Positions 1-8,686 of a stretch of 64,000 bases of DNA are shown piece by piece. The notes beneath the pieces are model-generated. The model ran no database searches and was not told the origin of the DNA. It saw only the letters and a list, made by a program, of their open reading frames with translations. The stretch comes from Dyadobacter sp. Leaf189 (GTDB lineage: Bacteria; Bacteroidota; Bacteroidia; Cytophagales; Spirosomataceae): contig NZ_LMPS01000001.1 in the NCBI RefSeq assembly GCF_001424405.1, positions 1,795,999 to 1,859,998 on the forward strand, in the 5' to 3' direction. The translations under genes were made by a program, and so were the position numbers. Position 1 is the stretch's first letter. Every line of letters begins with the position of its first letter.

Positions 1-428
1 TCGATCGTGGCTGAATACCAGGGTACATCGCCAAACCTTTTTACCATATTGAAGTAAAAATAAGCACGGAAAAAACGGGCGATCCCATTGTATTTGGCTA
101 CCGCATTCTTGTCCTGACATTTACCGGAGTTGGCCAGGAAGTAGTTGATATTTCTCAAACTTCCCCACGACCACCCGCCGCCGCTCGTAGGCACAATGCG
201 CGTACCTTGTAACTCGTCGCGCAGGTTATTTTTCACCACGTTGTCTACATCCTCATTGTACACATCCTCTGCGCCGGGCAGCATATTGTAAAAGGAGTTG
301 GTGTAAAGCAAAAGGTCATTTTCGGTGTTAAAGAAAGTCTCGGGAGAAATGGCATCCATGGGAAGCCGGTTCAGGTCACAAGAAGCCAGCCCGATACTGA
401 GGACTATAATGGCGATTAACTTTTTCAT
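1..428 (-). CDS. SusD/RagB-like outer-membrane lipoprotein, N-terminal part (runs off left edge)
   Basis: An open frame starts at ATG 428 and continues without a stop to the window edge, giving about 142 residues. It opens with a lipoprotein signal (MKKLIAIIVL, then LASC at about residues 14-17), so the mature protein should be anchored at Cys17. The segment that follows (SPETFFNTENDLLLYTNSFY, later the FRAYFYFNMVKRFGDVPW stretch) is the typical start of the SusD/RagB fold. Such proteins sit on the cell surface as the lid of a SusC channel and bind the glycan or other nutrient. It lies 28 bp downstream of the SusC gene in the same direction, the usual susC-susD order. The substrate cannot be inferred because the rest of the locus lies outside the window. 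Confidence 0.88.
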   Translation of the reverse strand, partial: MKKLIAIIVLSIGLASCDLNRLPMDAISPETFFNTENDLLLYTNSFYNMLPGAEDVYNEDVDNVVKNNLRDELQGTRIVPTSGGGWSWGSLRNINYFLANSGKCQDKNAVAKYNGIARFFRAYFYFNMVKRFGDVPWYSATI

Positions 429-456
429 ATCAGTATTTTGAATTTTTTGGACCGCG

Positions 457-3400
457 TTAGAAATTGATGCTCAAACCAGCAGAATACGTTTTTGCAAGCG
501 GGTAAGTCCGCCCGTTGGTACTGTCGCCGTCAAATTGTTCCGGGTCGATGTACTTTGTTCTGAGTGGCGTGTAGGTCAGCAGGTTCTCGCCGCTGATATA
601 GATCCGGGCATTCGGAATGCGCACTTTCCTGGTAATGCTGGCAGGAATGGTGTAGCCGATCACCACGTTTTTCAACCTGAGGTAACCCACATTCTGCACG
701 TACCGGTCGTTTCTTGCATTCAGGTCGCCGCCGCCATTCAATGCAGTATAGCCGCGCAGGATAGGGAAGTAAGCATCCTGGTTTTCAGGTGTCCAGACAT
801 CCTTTTCGAATTCTCTTGGAATAAAAGAATAGTACGGGCGGGAGTAAGGTCCCCAGAATTTATCCGCATTTGCACCCGGGTACCAGTTTTTGCGGATGAT
901 ACCTTGTGCCAGTGCAGAGAAGTCGAATCCGCCCCAGGATGCGCCTAAGTTGATACCGTAACGGAATCTCGGACTTGTATTTCCAATGATTTTCAAATCA
1001 CCGTGATCAGCCAATGTATTCGCTCCTTCCGAGATCTTGCCGTCGCCATTTACGTCGATGAATTTCAGATCGCCTGCTTGCAGCTTGCTCCATTCGCCCG
1101 GCGCGCTCAAACGCTGCTTGTTTACGAGAGTCTGATCGACGGTATAGGCTTGCGCTTCTTCATTCGTTTTGAAAAAACCATCAATCGAGTATCCCCACAT
1201 TTCACCGATTGTCTGACCGACATAGCGGTTTGACAGGATTTTATTCGGGTTATCGAATTTGGTGATCTTGGCTTTGTAGTCAGACAAGATGAAGGACGCA
1301 TTGTAAGAAAACGATTTGCCGGCCAGCTTAAACTGGTCGCGCCAGTTAATAGCCAGCTCAAATCCCCGCGTTTCCAGGTCGCCTGCATTCTGGGTAGGGA
1401 CCGTGGCTCCGTAAACCGCCGGAAGTACTTTTCCCGGGATCAGCATATCCGTCGTTTTCCTGATGTAAGCGTCAAATGACAGGTTCAGCTTGTTTTGCCA
1501 GAGATCGGCATCGATACCAATGTTAGACGTAGTTGCCTTTTCCCAGGTCAGGTTGGACGAGATCGGATTTGGATTGTTTACGTAGTTCAGTTTCTGTCCG
1601 TTTGTCATCCACGACGACAAAGAAGTAGGCATTGTAGAAATGTAGGGATAGTAGCTCGAAGAGTTATTGTTTGAAGGAAGCTGATTACCCAATGTTCCGT
1701 ATGAAGCCCTGATTTTTAAGTTAGTAACTACGTCCCGCACAGGCTCAAAGAACTTTTCTTCACTGATCCTCCAACCTGCTGAAAAAGAAGGAAAGAAACC
1801 GTAACGCCGCCCTTCTCCAAAACGGGAAGTACCGTCATAGCGTCCATTCACTTCCAACAGATACTTGCCCATATAATCATAATTCACCCGGAAGAATGCA
1901 CCGAACAGGGAGTATTGGTAAGATCCGCCTTCTGTCAGCTGCTCGCCGGTTCCGAGATCCAGGTCGTTGAGACTTTCTGAAAGCAGGTTTTTGCGCGCGC
2001 CAAACAACCGCTGGTGTTTCTTGTTTTCGTAGTTCATCCCCATTGTTCCCGCGAGGTAATGCTTGCCCAAAGTCTTGTTGTAGGAAGTATACAGGTTCGT
2101 TACATTCATCGGGTCAAACCAGAAAGTCTTCTTCATCTGGTCTGTGTTGTAATTCGGAACCGGGGTCAGAATGCCAGGCTGAATGGAATATTGCGCCACT
2201 GCAGAACGGTACCAATCGTCGGCGATATAGAAAGAGTAGGAGTGATTGGCAACGAGGTTCCAGTTTTTGGTAAAATCCATGGTTACCGTATTGATGGTCG
2301 TCAGCTCATGCACTTTCTTTTCGCCGCCCGCTGCGCCTTTCAGCAAATTGGCAAACAGCCCGTCACCAATAGAGTAATTGTTTTTCAATGTATTATAAGT
2401 AGCAGTTCCGTCAGGATTTCGCGGTGCATAAGCAGGCATTGCATGCACAGTTATAGCCACAAAATTGGAATTTGCACCGCCTTCCAACCCCGGATATTTA
2501 TATTTTGAGTCAAAATACTGGGTGTTGTTGCTCACTTTCAGCCAGGGAGTAAGCTGCGCATTCACCTTGGTCCGCAAAGTATAGGAATTGAAGCGGTCGG
2601 TATTGATCCGCATAATTCCATCCTTTTGAAAAGCCGAACCCGACAGGAAATAATTGACCTTCTCCGTTCCTCCCGATAGGTTAAGGTTGTGCTGCATTGA
2701 AGGCTCTCTCATGTCGAAAACCGTGTTCCACCAGTCGTAGTTACCATAGTAGTTGTAAATGTCTTTGCCATTTACATTCTTCACCACAGTCCACGGGCGC
2801 TCCGGGTTTTCGGTTTTATCATACCTTCTCTTTTCCAACTCGGCATAATCTTCTTCCGAGTAGCGCGTGTAAGTATTGCCGGTGGCACGTTTGAAAGCTT
2901 CGTCGTTGAGCATGGTATGCTCGTATCCGTTTGTCAGGAAGTCAGTACTTACCGTGGGTTTTCCCCATCCGAAGTTGTTGCTGTAAGACACGCTCGTTTT
3001 ACCGCTTTTGGCTGTTTTGGTCGTAACCAGGATTACCCCGAATGCACCGCGCGCACCATAGATCGCCGAAGCTGCCGCATCTTTCAAAACAGAAACAGAC
3101 TCCACGTCACCCGGATTGATCCGGTTGATATCGCCCGGTATCCCGTCGATCAGTACAAGCGGTCCGCCGCCGTTAATGGAAGTTTCGCCACGCACATTGA
3201 GGTTACCGCCCGATCCGGGCTGGCCCGTGCTGAATGTAATGTTCAGGTTGGGCACCATTCCCTGCAGGATCTGCGACATATTATTAAGCGGCCTGTTTTC
3301 CAGATCTTTCGAAGTCACCTGGCTCACAGCGCCGGTCAGGTTCACGCGTTTTTGGGTACCATAACCCACCACCACCACTTCCGACAATGCTTTGTCATCC

Positions 3401-4056
3401 GATTTCATGGTTACATTTACCTCCGAGCGGTTTCCTACTACGACCTCCTGTGAGATGTAACCCACAAAGCTGAACACCAGCACAGATTCAGGATTGGGTA
3501 CTGTGAGTGTAAATCTTCCGTCATTGTCGGTCGTTGTGCCTTGTGTACTACCTTTCAAAACCACGCTGACACCGGGCAATGTCCCCTGCGCGTCTGACGC
3601 AGTCACAGAACCCTTCACCGTAATGTCCAGTGGCCGTACGTATTGATCGAGTCTTTCTTCGAGTTCGATGATATGCGATTCCTCGCGGGTTGCTTTCGTT
3701 TTTGCCAAAACAATCTGCTCGTTGATCACCTTATACTCAATCCCGCGCGGGGTCAGCAGCTGGTCGAGTACCCGTGAAAGCTTTTGGTTCTTCACGTCGA
3801 TCGTCACCTGTTCTCGCACGGAGACGCGGCTGCTGTAAACAAACTGGGTATTGGCCTTTTCCTGAATCCGGTTCAGGGCTTCTTTCAATGACACATTTTT
3901 GAGGCTGAGTGTCACGTCTTTACTTAGCAGCGATTGAGCCGTAGTCTCTTTCGCGTAACTGCCACCGGCAAGAACGGTGACGATAATCCATTGAAGCAGT
4001 CCAATGCGCATGATCTTTCGCCAATTGAGCGGCTTGTTACGTACTGTTTTTTGCAT
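457..4056 (-). CDS. SusC/RagA-type TonB-dependent receptor with STN domain
   Basis: An outer-membrane nutrient importer of about 1,199 residues. I chose ATG 4056; the frame can be extended to a GTG at 4083 but that has no better start signal. After a signal segment (LLQWIIVTVLAGG) comes an STN (secretin/TonB short N-terminal) domain at about residues 45-115, then a carboxypeptidase-regulatory-like beta-sandwich (KGSVTASDAQGTLPGVSVVL onward), a SusC signature (SEVVVVGYGTQKR), a plug with VLIDGIPGDI and VLKDAAASAIYGARG, and a long beta-barrel ending in aromatic LSINF. The STN domain is characteristic of transducing receptors that talk to a FecR anti-sigma factor, and a FecR and an ECF sigma factor lie directly upstream. 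The pair with the SusD at 1-428 predicts transport of a polymer-derived ligand. The substrate is unknown. Confidence 0.95.
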   Translation of the reverse strand: MQKTVRNKPLNWRKIMRIGLLQWIIVTVLAGGSYAKETTAQSLLSKDVTLSLKNVSLKEALNRIQEKANTQFVYSSRVSVREQVTIDVKNQKLSRVLDQLLTPRGIEYKVINEQIVLAKTKATREESHIIELEERLDQYVRPLDITVKGSVTASDAQGTLPGVSVVLKGSTQGTTTDNDGRFTLTVPNPESVLVFSFVGYISQEVVVGNRSEVNVTMKSDDKALSEVVVVGYGTQKRVNLTGAVSQVTSKDLENRPLNNMSQILQGMVPNLNITFSTGQPGSGGNLNVRGETSINGGGPLVLIDGIPGDINRINPGDVESVSVLKDAAASAIYGARGAFGVILVTTKTAKSGKTSVSYSNNFGWGKPTVSTDFLTNGYEHTMLNDEAFKRATGNTYTRYSEEDYAELEKRRYDKTENPERPWTVVKNVNGKDIYNYYGNYDWWNTVFDMREPSMQHNLNLSGGTEKVNYFLSGSAFQKDGIMRINTDRFNSYTLRTKVNAQLTPWLKVSNNTQYFDSKYKYPGLEGGANSNFVAITVHAMPAYAPRNPDGTATYNTLKNNYSIGDGLFANLLKGAAGGEKKVHELTTINTVTMDFTKNWNLVANHSYSFYIADDWYRSAVAQYSIQPGILTPVPNYNTDQMKKTFWFDPMNVTNLYTSYNKTLGKHYLAGTMGMNYENKKHQRLFGARKNLLSESLNDLDLGTGEQLTEGGSYQYSLFGAFFRVNYDYMGKYLLEVNGRYDGTSRFGEGRRYGFFPSFSAGWRISEEKFFEPVRDVVTNLKIRASYGTLGNQLPSNNNSSSYYPYISTMPTSLSSWMTNGQKLNYVNNPNPISSNLTWEKATTSNIGIDADLWQNKLNLSFDAYIRKTTDMLIPGKVLPAVYGATVPTQNAGDLETRGFELAINWRDQFKLAGKSFSYNASFILSDYKAKITKFDNPNKILSNRYVGQTIGEMWGYSIDGFFKTNEEAQAYTVDQTLVNKQRLSAPGEWSKLQAGDLKFIDVNGDGKISEGANTLADHGDLKIIGNTSPRFRYGINLGASWGGFDFSALAQGIIRKNWYPGANADKFWGPYSRPYYSFIPREFEKDVWTPENQDAYFPILRGYTALNGGGDLNARNDRYVQNVGYLRLKNVVIGYTIPASITRKVRIPNARIYISGENLLTYTPLRTKYIDPEQFDGDSTNGRTYPLAKTYSAGLSINF

Positions 4057-4205
4057 AATTTTGATTGTCTGATGGTTAGGCACTGTTGGATAAAAAACAT
4101 CCTTTTGATCGGTGGTACGAGAAGAAAGGATGGGATCTTGAACCGGAGGTGGTGGTACACCTTCGGTTTTTTTAATGTGGGCTAAGAGCGGGTCTTTTTT
4201 ACAGG

Positions 4206-5225
4206 CTAGTCACATGGCATCGCATTAATGGTGATGTTTTCTCCGGAAAGTACATAGCTGGCATCCAGGGTGGTACAAAGCATTTCAAGGATACTGCTCA
4301 GCGGCTGCGACTCGAAGTTCGCAGTGACGCTGCATCGGGCAACTCCCGGGTTTGCGAGGCTGATATTCACCTTGAAGCGCTTTTCAAGCTGGTCTATCAC
4401 CTGGTTTACCGGGGTTTCTTCAAAAACAATTGTAACTGGTTCGTAAATGGGTTTTCGTGTCGGAATAGCAATCGGGCGCGCTGTCAGCCTGCCCGAAGCG
4501 AGTTCAAAAAGTGCCTGTTCCTGTGGTTTTAGAATAACCTGCTGAGAAGTACCGCCCGTATTTTTAGCCAATACCGACACACTTCCCGTAACGACATCCA
4601 CCTGAAACACTTCGGTGGACACAGGCGCCTTGACATTGAAACTGGTACCCAGCACGCGGATCACCAGCTTGCCGCTTTCTATGTAGAATGGTTTGGAAGG
4701 ATTTTTCTGAATGTCAAAAAAGCCTTCTCCCGAAAAGGTAACAGCGCGCCGTTTTGCTTCAAACTGCTGCGGGTAAGTAATAACTGCGCCAGGATGCATG
4801 GACACCGAACTGTTGTCGGGCAGCCGGTGCATAACAATGCGTTTTTCGTTGTTTTTAAAAGTGGTCAGTTGAAGCGACTGCCGGTGAAACTCTGCTGCAA
4901 TCTCCGGTTTACTTTCCTGTTGTTTGCCAGGGTACTGAAAGTAAATGCCGATCGCCAGCAATATGGAAGCGGCAATTCCGATCAGCCAGCCCAGGTTCAG
5001 CCTGCGAGGCACTTCTTGTCCTTCTTCGGGTTGGAGTCGATTTTTGATTTCGTGAAATGTGGTATCCTGCAAAGCCTGCTGACCTTCCTCCGGAAGCGTG
5101 TCAAGGTATTCGCTGCTACCACGCAGGGATTCGTACCAGGCTTCCACCTGCGCCTTTTCGGCTTCTGTACATTCGTCTGTCAGGTACTTCTGGAGTAGGG
5201 AAGGAGGGATACCGGCTGGCTTCAT
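4206..5225 (-). CDS. FecR-family anti-sigma factor
   Basis: 339 residues with the standard Bacteroidota FecR layout: a short cytoplasmic N-terminal part that would hold the sigma factor, one transmembrane helix at about residues 78-97 (WLIGIAASILLAIGIYF), a periplasmic FecR domain (centre around SMHPGAVITYPQQF and GEGFFDIQKNPSKPF), and a C-terminal DUF4974-like domain (PVNQVIDQLEKRFKVNISL). The C-terminal domain resembles the STN fold and is thought to contact the receptor. In this family, ligand binding by the STN-type receptor is relayed through FecR to free the sigma factor. It lies between the sigma gene (72 bp upstream) and the SusC gene (about 150 bp downstream), which supports one regulatory cassette. 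Confidence 0.93.
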   Translation of the reverse strand: MKPAGIPPSLLQKYLTDECTEAEKAQVEAWYESLRGSSEYLDTLPEEGQQALQDTTFHEIKNRLQPEEGQEVPRRLNLGWLIGIAASILLAIGIYFQYPGKQQESKPEIAAEFHRQSLQLTTFKNNEKRIVMHRLPDNSSVSMHPGAVITYPQQFEAKRRAVTFSGEGFFDIQKNPSKPFYIESGKLVIRVLGTSFNVKAPVSTEVFQVDVVTGSVSVLAKNTGGTSQQVILKPQEQALFELASGRLTARPIAIPTRKPIYEPVTIVFEETPVNQVIDQLEKRFKVNISLANPGVARCSVTANFESQPLSSILEMLCTTLDASYVLSGENITINAMPCD

Positions 5226-5297
5226 TTCTGGACTGATGGTTTATACCAAGAAGTCGCGCGCCGGAAACGCAACCCTTAGTCAGTCCTGAAAAATATT

Positions 5298-5882
5298 TTA
5301 AAAAATAACAGCGGCAATCAATGCGGAGATCATATGCTCCTTCAAATGTGACCTTAAAACCCGGAGTGCCCGGGTGATATGTGCCTCGACGGTCTTTTCA
5401 GAAATGGCGAGCTGCTCACCGATCTGCTTATTGGCAAAACCCTGGCGACTGAGCACGAACACTTCCTGGCATTTGGCCGGAAGCAGGTGCAATCCCTCTT
5501 CATACCTGTTCTGGAGATCTGCTAACAATACCGGCTGGTCCGTCGTATCATCTACTTCATTACGTTCTGCTTTCCATTGATCGTAGTGGCGAAGCCGGGT
5601 GTGTTCTTTCCGGTAAAAAGAAATAATCTGCCTTTTGGTAATGGTAAAGAGGAGAGACCGGCAGCAGGTTGCATTCAGGTTCCTGCGTTGCTGCCACAAA
5701 TTTACAAACAGCTCCTGAATGATCTCCTGGGCGGCAAACTGATCGTTTACCTTGCTGTAAGCATAGTTGAACAGCGTCTTGAAATAACGGCTGTAAAGCG
5801 CTTCAAATGCAAGCTCGTCATCCTGCTCGCGGATCAGCGCAAGGATATTTTCATCGGAACAGCTCGTGTAAATGTGGTTCAT
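5298..5882 (-). CDS. ECF RNA polymerase sigma-70 factor
   Basis: 194 residues. Region 2 covers about residues 20-85 (LAFEALYSRYFKTLFNYAY, QEIIQELFVNLWQQR) and region 4 about 125-180 (LPAKCQEVFVLSRQGFANKQ, then ISEKTVEAHITRALRVLR, a helix-turn-helix). There is no region 1 or 3, as expected for an extracytoplasmic-function factor. It matches the Bacteroidota group paired with FecR and SusC. It should direct transcription of the downstream receptor locus when the receptor is occupied. It reads away from araR, with 216 bp between the two start codons. Confidence 0.94.
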   Translation of the reverse strand: MNHIYTSCSDENILALIREQDDELAFEALYSRYFKTLFNYAYSKVNDQFAAQEIIQELFVNLWQQRRNLNATCCRSLLFTITKRQIISFYRKEHTRLRHYDQWKAERNEVDDTTDQPVLLADLQNRYEEGLHLLPAKCQEVFVLSRQGFANKQIGEQLAISEKTVEAHITRALRVLRSHLKEHMISALIAAVIF

Positions 5883-6001
5883 AATGAAGATCGCCTGGGA
5901 AGTCTGACTATAACTCAGTTGGGAAGGTTTGCAAAATTCGGAAATAAATTTATTACGACCTGTTTGAGCAGATTAAGTAATCTCTTCCTTTTTTTTACTT
6001 T

Positions 6002-6018
6002 GTTAATTAAAAATTAAC
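6002..6018. promoter_or_regulatory. Perfect AT-rich inverted repeat between sigma gene and araR
   Basis: GTTAATT, a 3-bp spacer, then AATTAAC forms a perfect 7-bp dyad about 80 bp before the araR start and about 120 bp before the divergent sigma gene. It could be an operator for AraR autoregulation or part of either promoter. Such AT-rich dyads also occur by chance, so the assignment is weak. Confidence 0.25.
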
Positions 6019-6098
6019 ACAAGCAAGGCGAATACCACCCTTTTACGGTTAATATTTATAACTGTTAAGGAAAAAGCATTACCTCCATAATCTAGCCC

Positions 6099-6809
6099 AT
6101 GAAAAATTACCCTCAGGCCGCGCGCATTCTCGTGGCCATTGACTGCATCATTTTCGGTTTCGACGGAAAAGACATCAAGCTGCTGCTTATTAAAAGAAAT
6201 TTTGAACCGGAAAAAGGAAAATGGTCCCTGATGGGCGGGTTTGTCAATCACGACGAGGACTTATCAGAAGGTGCAGCGCGCATTCTCTATAACCTGACCG
6301 GACTTAAAAACATCTATGTGGAGCAGCTGGAAACTTTCGGGAAAGCAAGTCGCGACCCGGGTGAACGAACGGTTTCAGTTGTTTTTTTCGCATTGATCAA
6401 GATCGATGATCATGATTCGGAAGCAGTAAAAAGCCACAATGCATCCTGGATTGTGCTGGAAAATCGCCCTAAGCTGATCTTTGACCACGAACAAATGGTA
6501 GTCCGCGCGATTGAACACCTCAAATACAAAGCGGCATTGCACCCGATCGGCTTCGAGCTGTTGCCCGAGCGTTTTACTATTCCGCAGCTGCAAAAGCTTT
6601 ACGAAGCGATCTACAACATCCCCATTGACCGCCGGAATTTCAGTCGCAAGCTGCTGTCAACCGGACTGCTGATCGACACGGGCGACAAAAACAACAACAG
6701 CGCTACAAAAAAAGCAACCCTATACAAGCTCGACACGGACAAGTACAGAGCCAAATTCCATTCGTTCTGGAACTTCATGCCTGATTCGATGAAAGAGGTT
6801 GAGGTTTGA
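6099..6809 (+). CDS. araR: NUDIX-domain transcriptional regulator of arabinose use (AraR-like)
   Basis: 236 residues. The N-terminal part is a NUDIX-type fold (ILVAIDCIIFGFDGKDIKLL, then GKWSLMGGFVNHDED) and the C-terminal part is an NrtR-type winged helix (LLPERFTIPQLQKLYEAIYN, then DRRNFSRKLLSTGLLID). The NUDIX box keeps its first Gly, first Glu, Arg and last Gly, but the catalytic RE..EE residues are replaced (RILYNLTGL), so hydrolase activity is unlikely and the domain probably senses a sugar. Proteins of this architecture are known in Bacteroides as AraR, a repressor responsive to L-arabinose. The position directly before araBAD supports the same role here. The gene is followed by a hairpin and a separate araB promoter region. 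Confidence 0.85.
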   Translation: MKNYPQAARILVAIDCIIFGFDGKDIKLLLIKRNFEPEKGKWSLMGGFVNHDEDLSEGAARILYNLTGLKNIYVEQLETFGKASRDPGERTVSVVFFALIKIDDHDSEAVKSHNASWIVLENRPKLIFDHEQMVVRAIEHLKYKAALHPIGFELLPERFTIPQLQKLYEAIYNIPIDRRNFSRKLLSTGLLIDTGDKNNNSATKKATLYKLDTDKYRAKFHSFWNFMPDSMKEVEV

Positions 6810-6817
6810 AGAATAAG

Positions 6818-6875
6818 TGAATGAGTGAATGAGTGAAATACGATCCGATTATTCATTCTATCATTCACTCATTCA
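6818..6875. repeat. Inverted repeat after araR
   Basis: A 15-bp perfect inverted repeat, 6818-6832 (TGAATGAGTGAATGA) and 6861-6875 (TCATTCACTCATTCA), with a 28-bp loop. The left arm is itself built of repeated GAATGAGT units. It lies just after the araR stop codon and could act as a weak terminator or RNA-stability hairpin, although no clear run of T follows. Confidence 0.5.
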
Positions 6876-6910
6876 AAATTGAAATTGTGTCAATCATACA
6901 CCAGAAACAA

Positions 6911-6946
6911 ATTTATTTATATTTGTTAGCTGATAAATTAAATAAT
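6911..6946 (+). promoter_or_regulatory. Candidate araBAD promoter -7 box inside an imperfect palindrome (possible AraR operator)
   Basis: TATATTTG at 6918-6925 matches the Bacteroidetes -7 consensus TAnnTTTG, about 60 bp before the araB start. I see no good -33 TTTG at the right distance. The box sits in an AT-rich imperfect dyad spanning 6911-6946, with matching ATT, TTTA and TT segments on either side of a GTTAGCTGA centre. A repressor bound here would block the promoter. The AraR link is an inference from position. Confidence 0.35.
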
Positions 6947-6983
6947 ACTGCCTTATTGCTCTGAATTATCCTAAACCGTTTAT

Positions 6984-8651
6984 ATGAAACAAGATTATGT
7001 AATTGGAATTGACTTTGGGACCGACTCGGTGCGCGCGCTGGTAGTGGATGCGCATTCAGGGAAGCAGGCGGGCACTGCAGTGCATGAATATGTCCGCTGG
7101 AAACAAGGTAAGTATTGCGATCCTGCGCGTTCGCAGTTCAGGCAGCACCCGCTGGACTACCTGGAAAGTATGGAAAGTGCGGTACTAGCCGCACTGGACC
7201 AGGCGCCGGCTGAGGCCAGGGCTTCGGTCCGTGGTATTTCGATCGACACTACCGGCTCCACGCCGGTTGCGGTGGATCAAACAGGAACGCCGCTCGCTAT
7301 GCTCCCGGGCATGGAAGATAATCCCAATGGGATGTTTATTCTCTGGAAAGACCATACCGCGAATGCAGAAGCAGATGAAATTAACCGGCTGGCGCGCCGC
7401 TGGACTGAGGATTATACCAGGTATGTTGGCGGCATTTATTCTTCCGAATGGTTTTGGGCCAAAATCCTGCATACGCTCAGGGCCGATCAGCAGGTGCGGG
7501 ATGAAGCGTTTTCGTGGGTGGAACATTGTGACTGGATTTCTGCGGAACTCACCGGAGTCACTGATCCGCTCCGCCTGAAAAGGTCCCGGTGCGCGGCCGG
7601 ACATAAAGCATTGTGGCACCAGGATTTTGACGGCCTGCCGCCTAATGCATTTCTCAAAGAACTTGATCCGCTGCTCGACGGACTTCGTGACCGGCTGTTT
7701 GACTCTACTGAAACTTCGGAAAAACCGATGGGTACCATTTCGGAAAAATGGGCACAGCGTTTCGGTATCCCTGCGGATACGATCATCGGCGTGGGTGCAT
7801 TTGACGCGCACATGGGTGCAGTGGGTGCATTGATCGGGCCCTATTCGCTGTGCAAAGTAATAGGTACCTCTACCTGCGATATGCTCATTGCGCCCAGTGA
7901 AGAAGCGGGGCATTTGCTTATCAAAGGTATTTGCGGGCAGGTCGATGGGTCCATTATCCCGGGTATGCTGGGAATGGAAGCCGGGCAGTCTGCATTCGGT
8001 GACATTTATGCCTGGTTTGCAAAGCTGATCGTGGAACCCGTACGTGCATTGATCGGAGAAGATGCCGCGCGGGAATTGTCCAGAAACCTGATTCCGCACC
8101 TTTCAAAGCTTGCTGCGGAGTTACCTGTCACAGAAACGGACATTGTGGCGATCGACTGGCTCAATGGTCGCCGTACTCCTGATGCGAAACATACCCTCAA
8201 AGGCGGGATACTCGGCCTTAATCTTGCGAGCGACAGCGCGCGGGTTTTCAAGGCGCTGGTAGAAGCTACTGCATTTGGTTCCAAGAGCATCGTGGAGCGG
8301 TTCAGAAATGAAGGTGTTCCGATAAACCAGGTTATTGCAATCGGTGGAGTGGCTAAAAAGTCTGCATTTGTCATGCAAACACTCGCCGATGTGCTGAATA
8401 TGCCGATCAAAGTAGCCGCTTCCGAGCAGGCTTGTGCGTTGGGGGCAGCTATGTTCGCGGCGGTTGCATCGGGCATTTATCCAACATTACAGGAGGCGCA
8501 ACAGGCCATGAACTCGGGCTTTGACGCAGTTTACCATCCGAGAGAAAATGAATCGCAGGTGTATCAGGTACTTTATGACAAATACCTCGCAGCCGGCGCA
8601 TTCATCGAGAACGAATTCCTGATACAAAAAGAACCTGCGATCGCGGGATAA
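6984..8651 (+). CDS. araB: Ribulokinase
   Basis: 555 residues, the usual length for AraB. It phosphorylates L-ribulose to L-ribulose-5-phosphate in the cytoplasm. It is a FGGY-family kinase: the N-terminal phosphate-binding motif is YVIGIDFGTDSVRALVVD, the first lobe includes DTTGSTPVAVD and MLPGMEDNPNGMFILWKDHT, and the C-terminal ATPase lobe has GAFDAHMGAVGA, VIGTSTCDML and IAIGGVAKKSAFVMQTLADV. It is followed 35 bp later by araA and then araD on the same strand, which settles the sugar specificity. It is probably controlled by AraR encoded just upstream. Confidence 0.96.
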   Translation: MKQDYVIGIDFGTDSVRALVVDAHSGKQAGTAVHEYVRWKQGKYCDPARSQFRQHPLDYLESMESAVLAALDQAPAEARASVRGISIDTTGSTPVAVDQTGTPLAMLPGMEDNPNGMFILWKDHTANAEADEINRLARRWTEDYTRYVGGIYSSEWFWAKILHTLRADQQVRDEAFSWVEHCDWISAELTGVTDPLRLKRSRCAAGHKALWHQDFDGLPPNAFLKELDPLLDGLRDRLFDSTETSEKPMGTISEKWAQRFGIPADTIIGVGAFDAHMGAVGALIGPYSLCKVIGTSTCDMLIAPSEEAGHLLIKGICGQVDGSIIPGMLGMEAGQSAFGDIYAWFAKLIVEPVRALIGEDAARELSRNLIPHLSKLAAELPVTETDIVAIDWLNGRRTPDAKHTLKGGILGLNLASDSARVFKALVEATAFGSKSIVERFRNEGVPINQVIAIGGVAKKSAFVMQTLADVLNMPIKVAASEQACALGAAMFAAVASGIYPTLQEAQQAMNSGFDAVYHPRENESQVYQVLYDKYLAAGAFIENEFLIQKEPAIAG

Positions 8652-8686
8652 TCAAATAAACTTACAGCCATTTTACCACCCACTTA

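Noticed and set aside
5577..6017. 146-residue plus-strand frame
   Set aside because: Antisense to the ECF sigma factor and running into the intergenic AT-rich region.
7185..8099. 304-residue minus-strand frame
   Set aside because: Shadow of araB, whose kinase motifs are complete.
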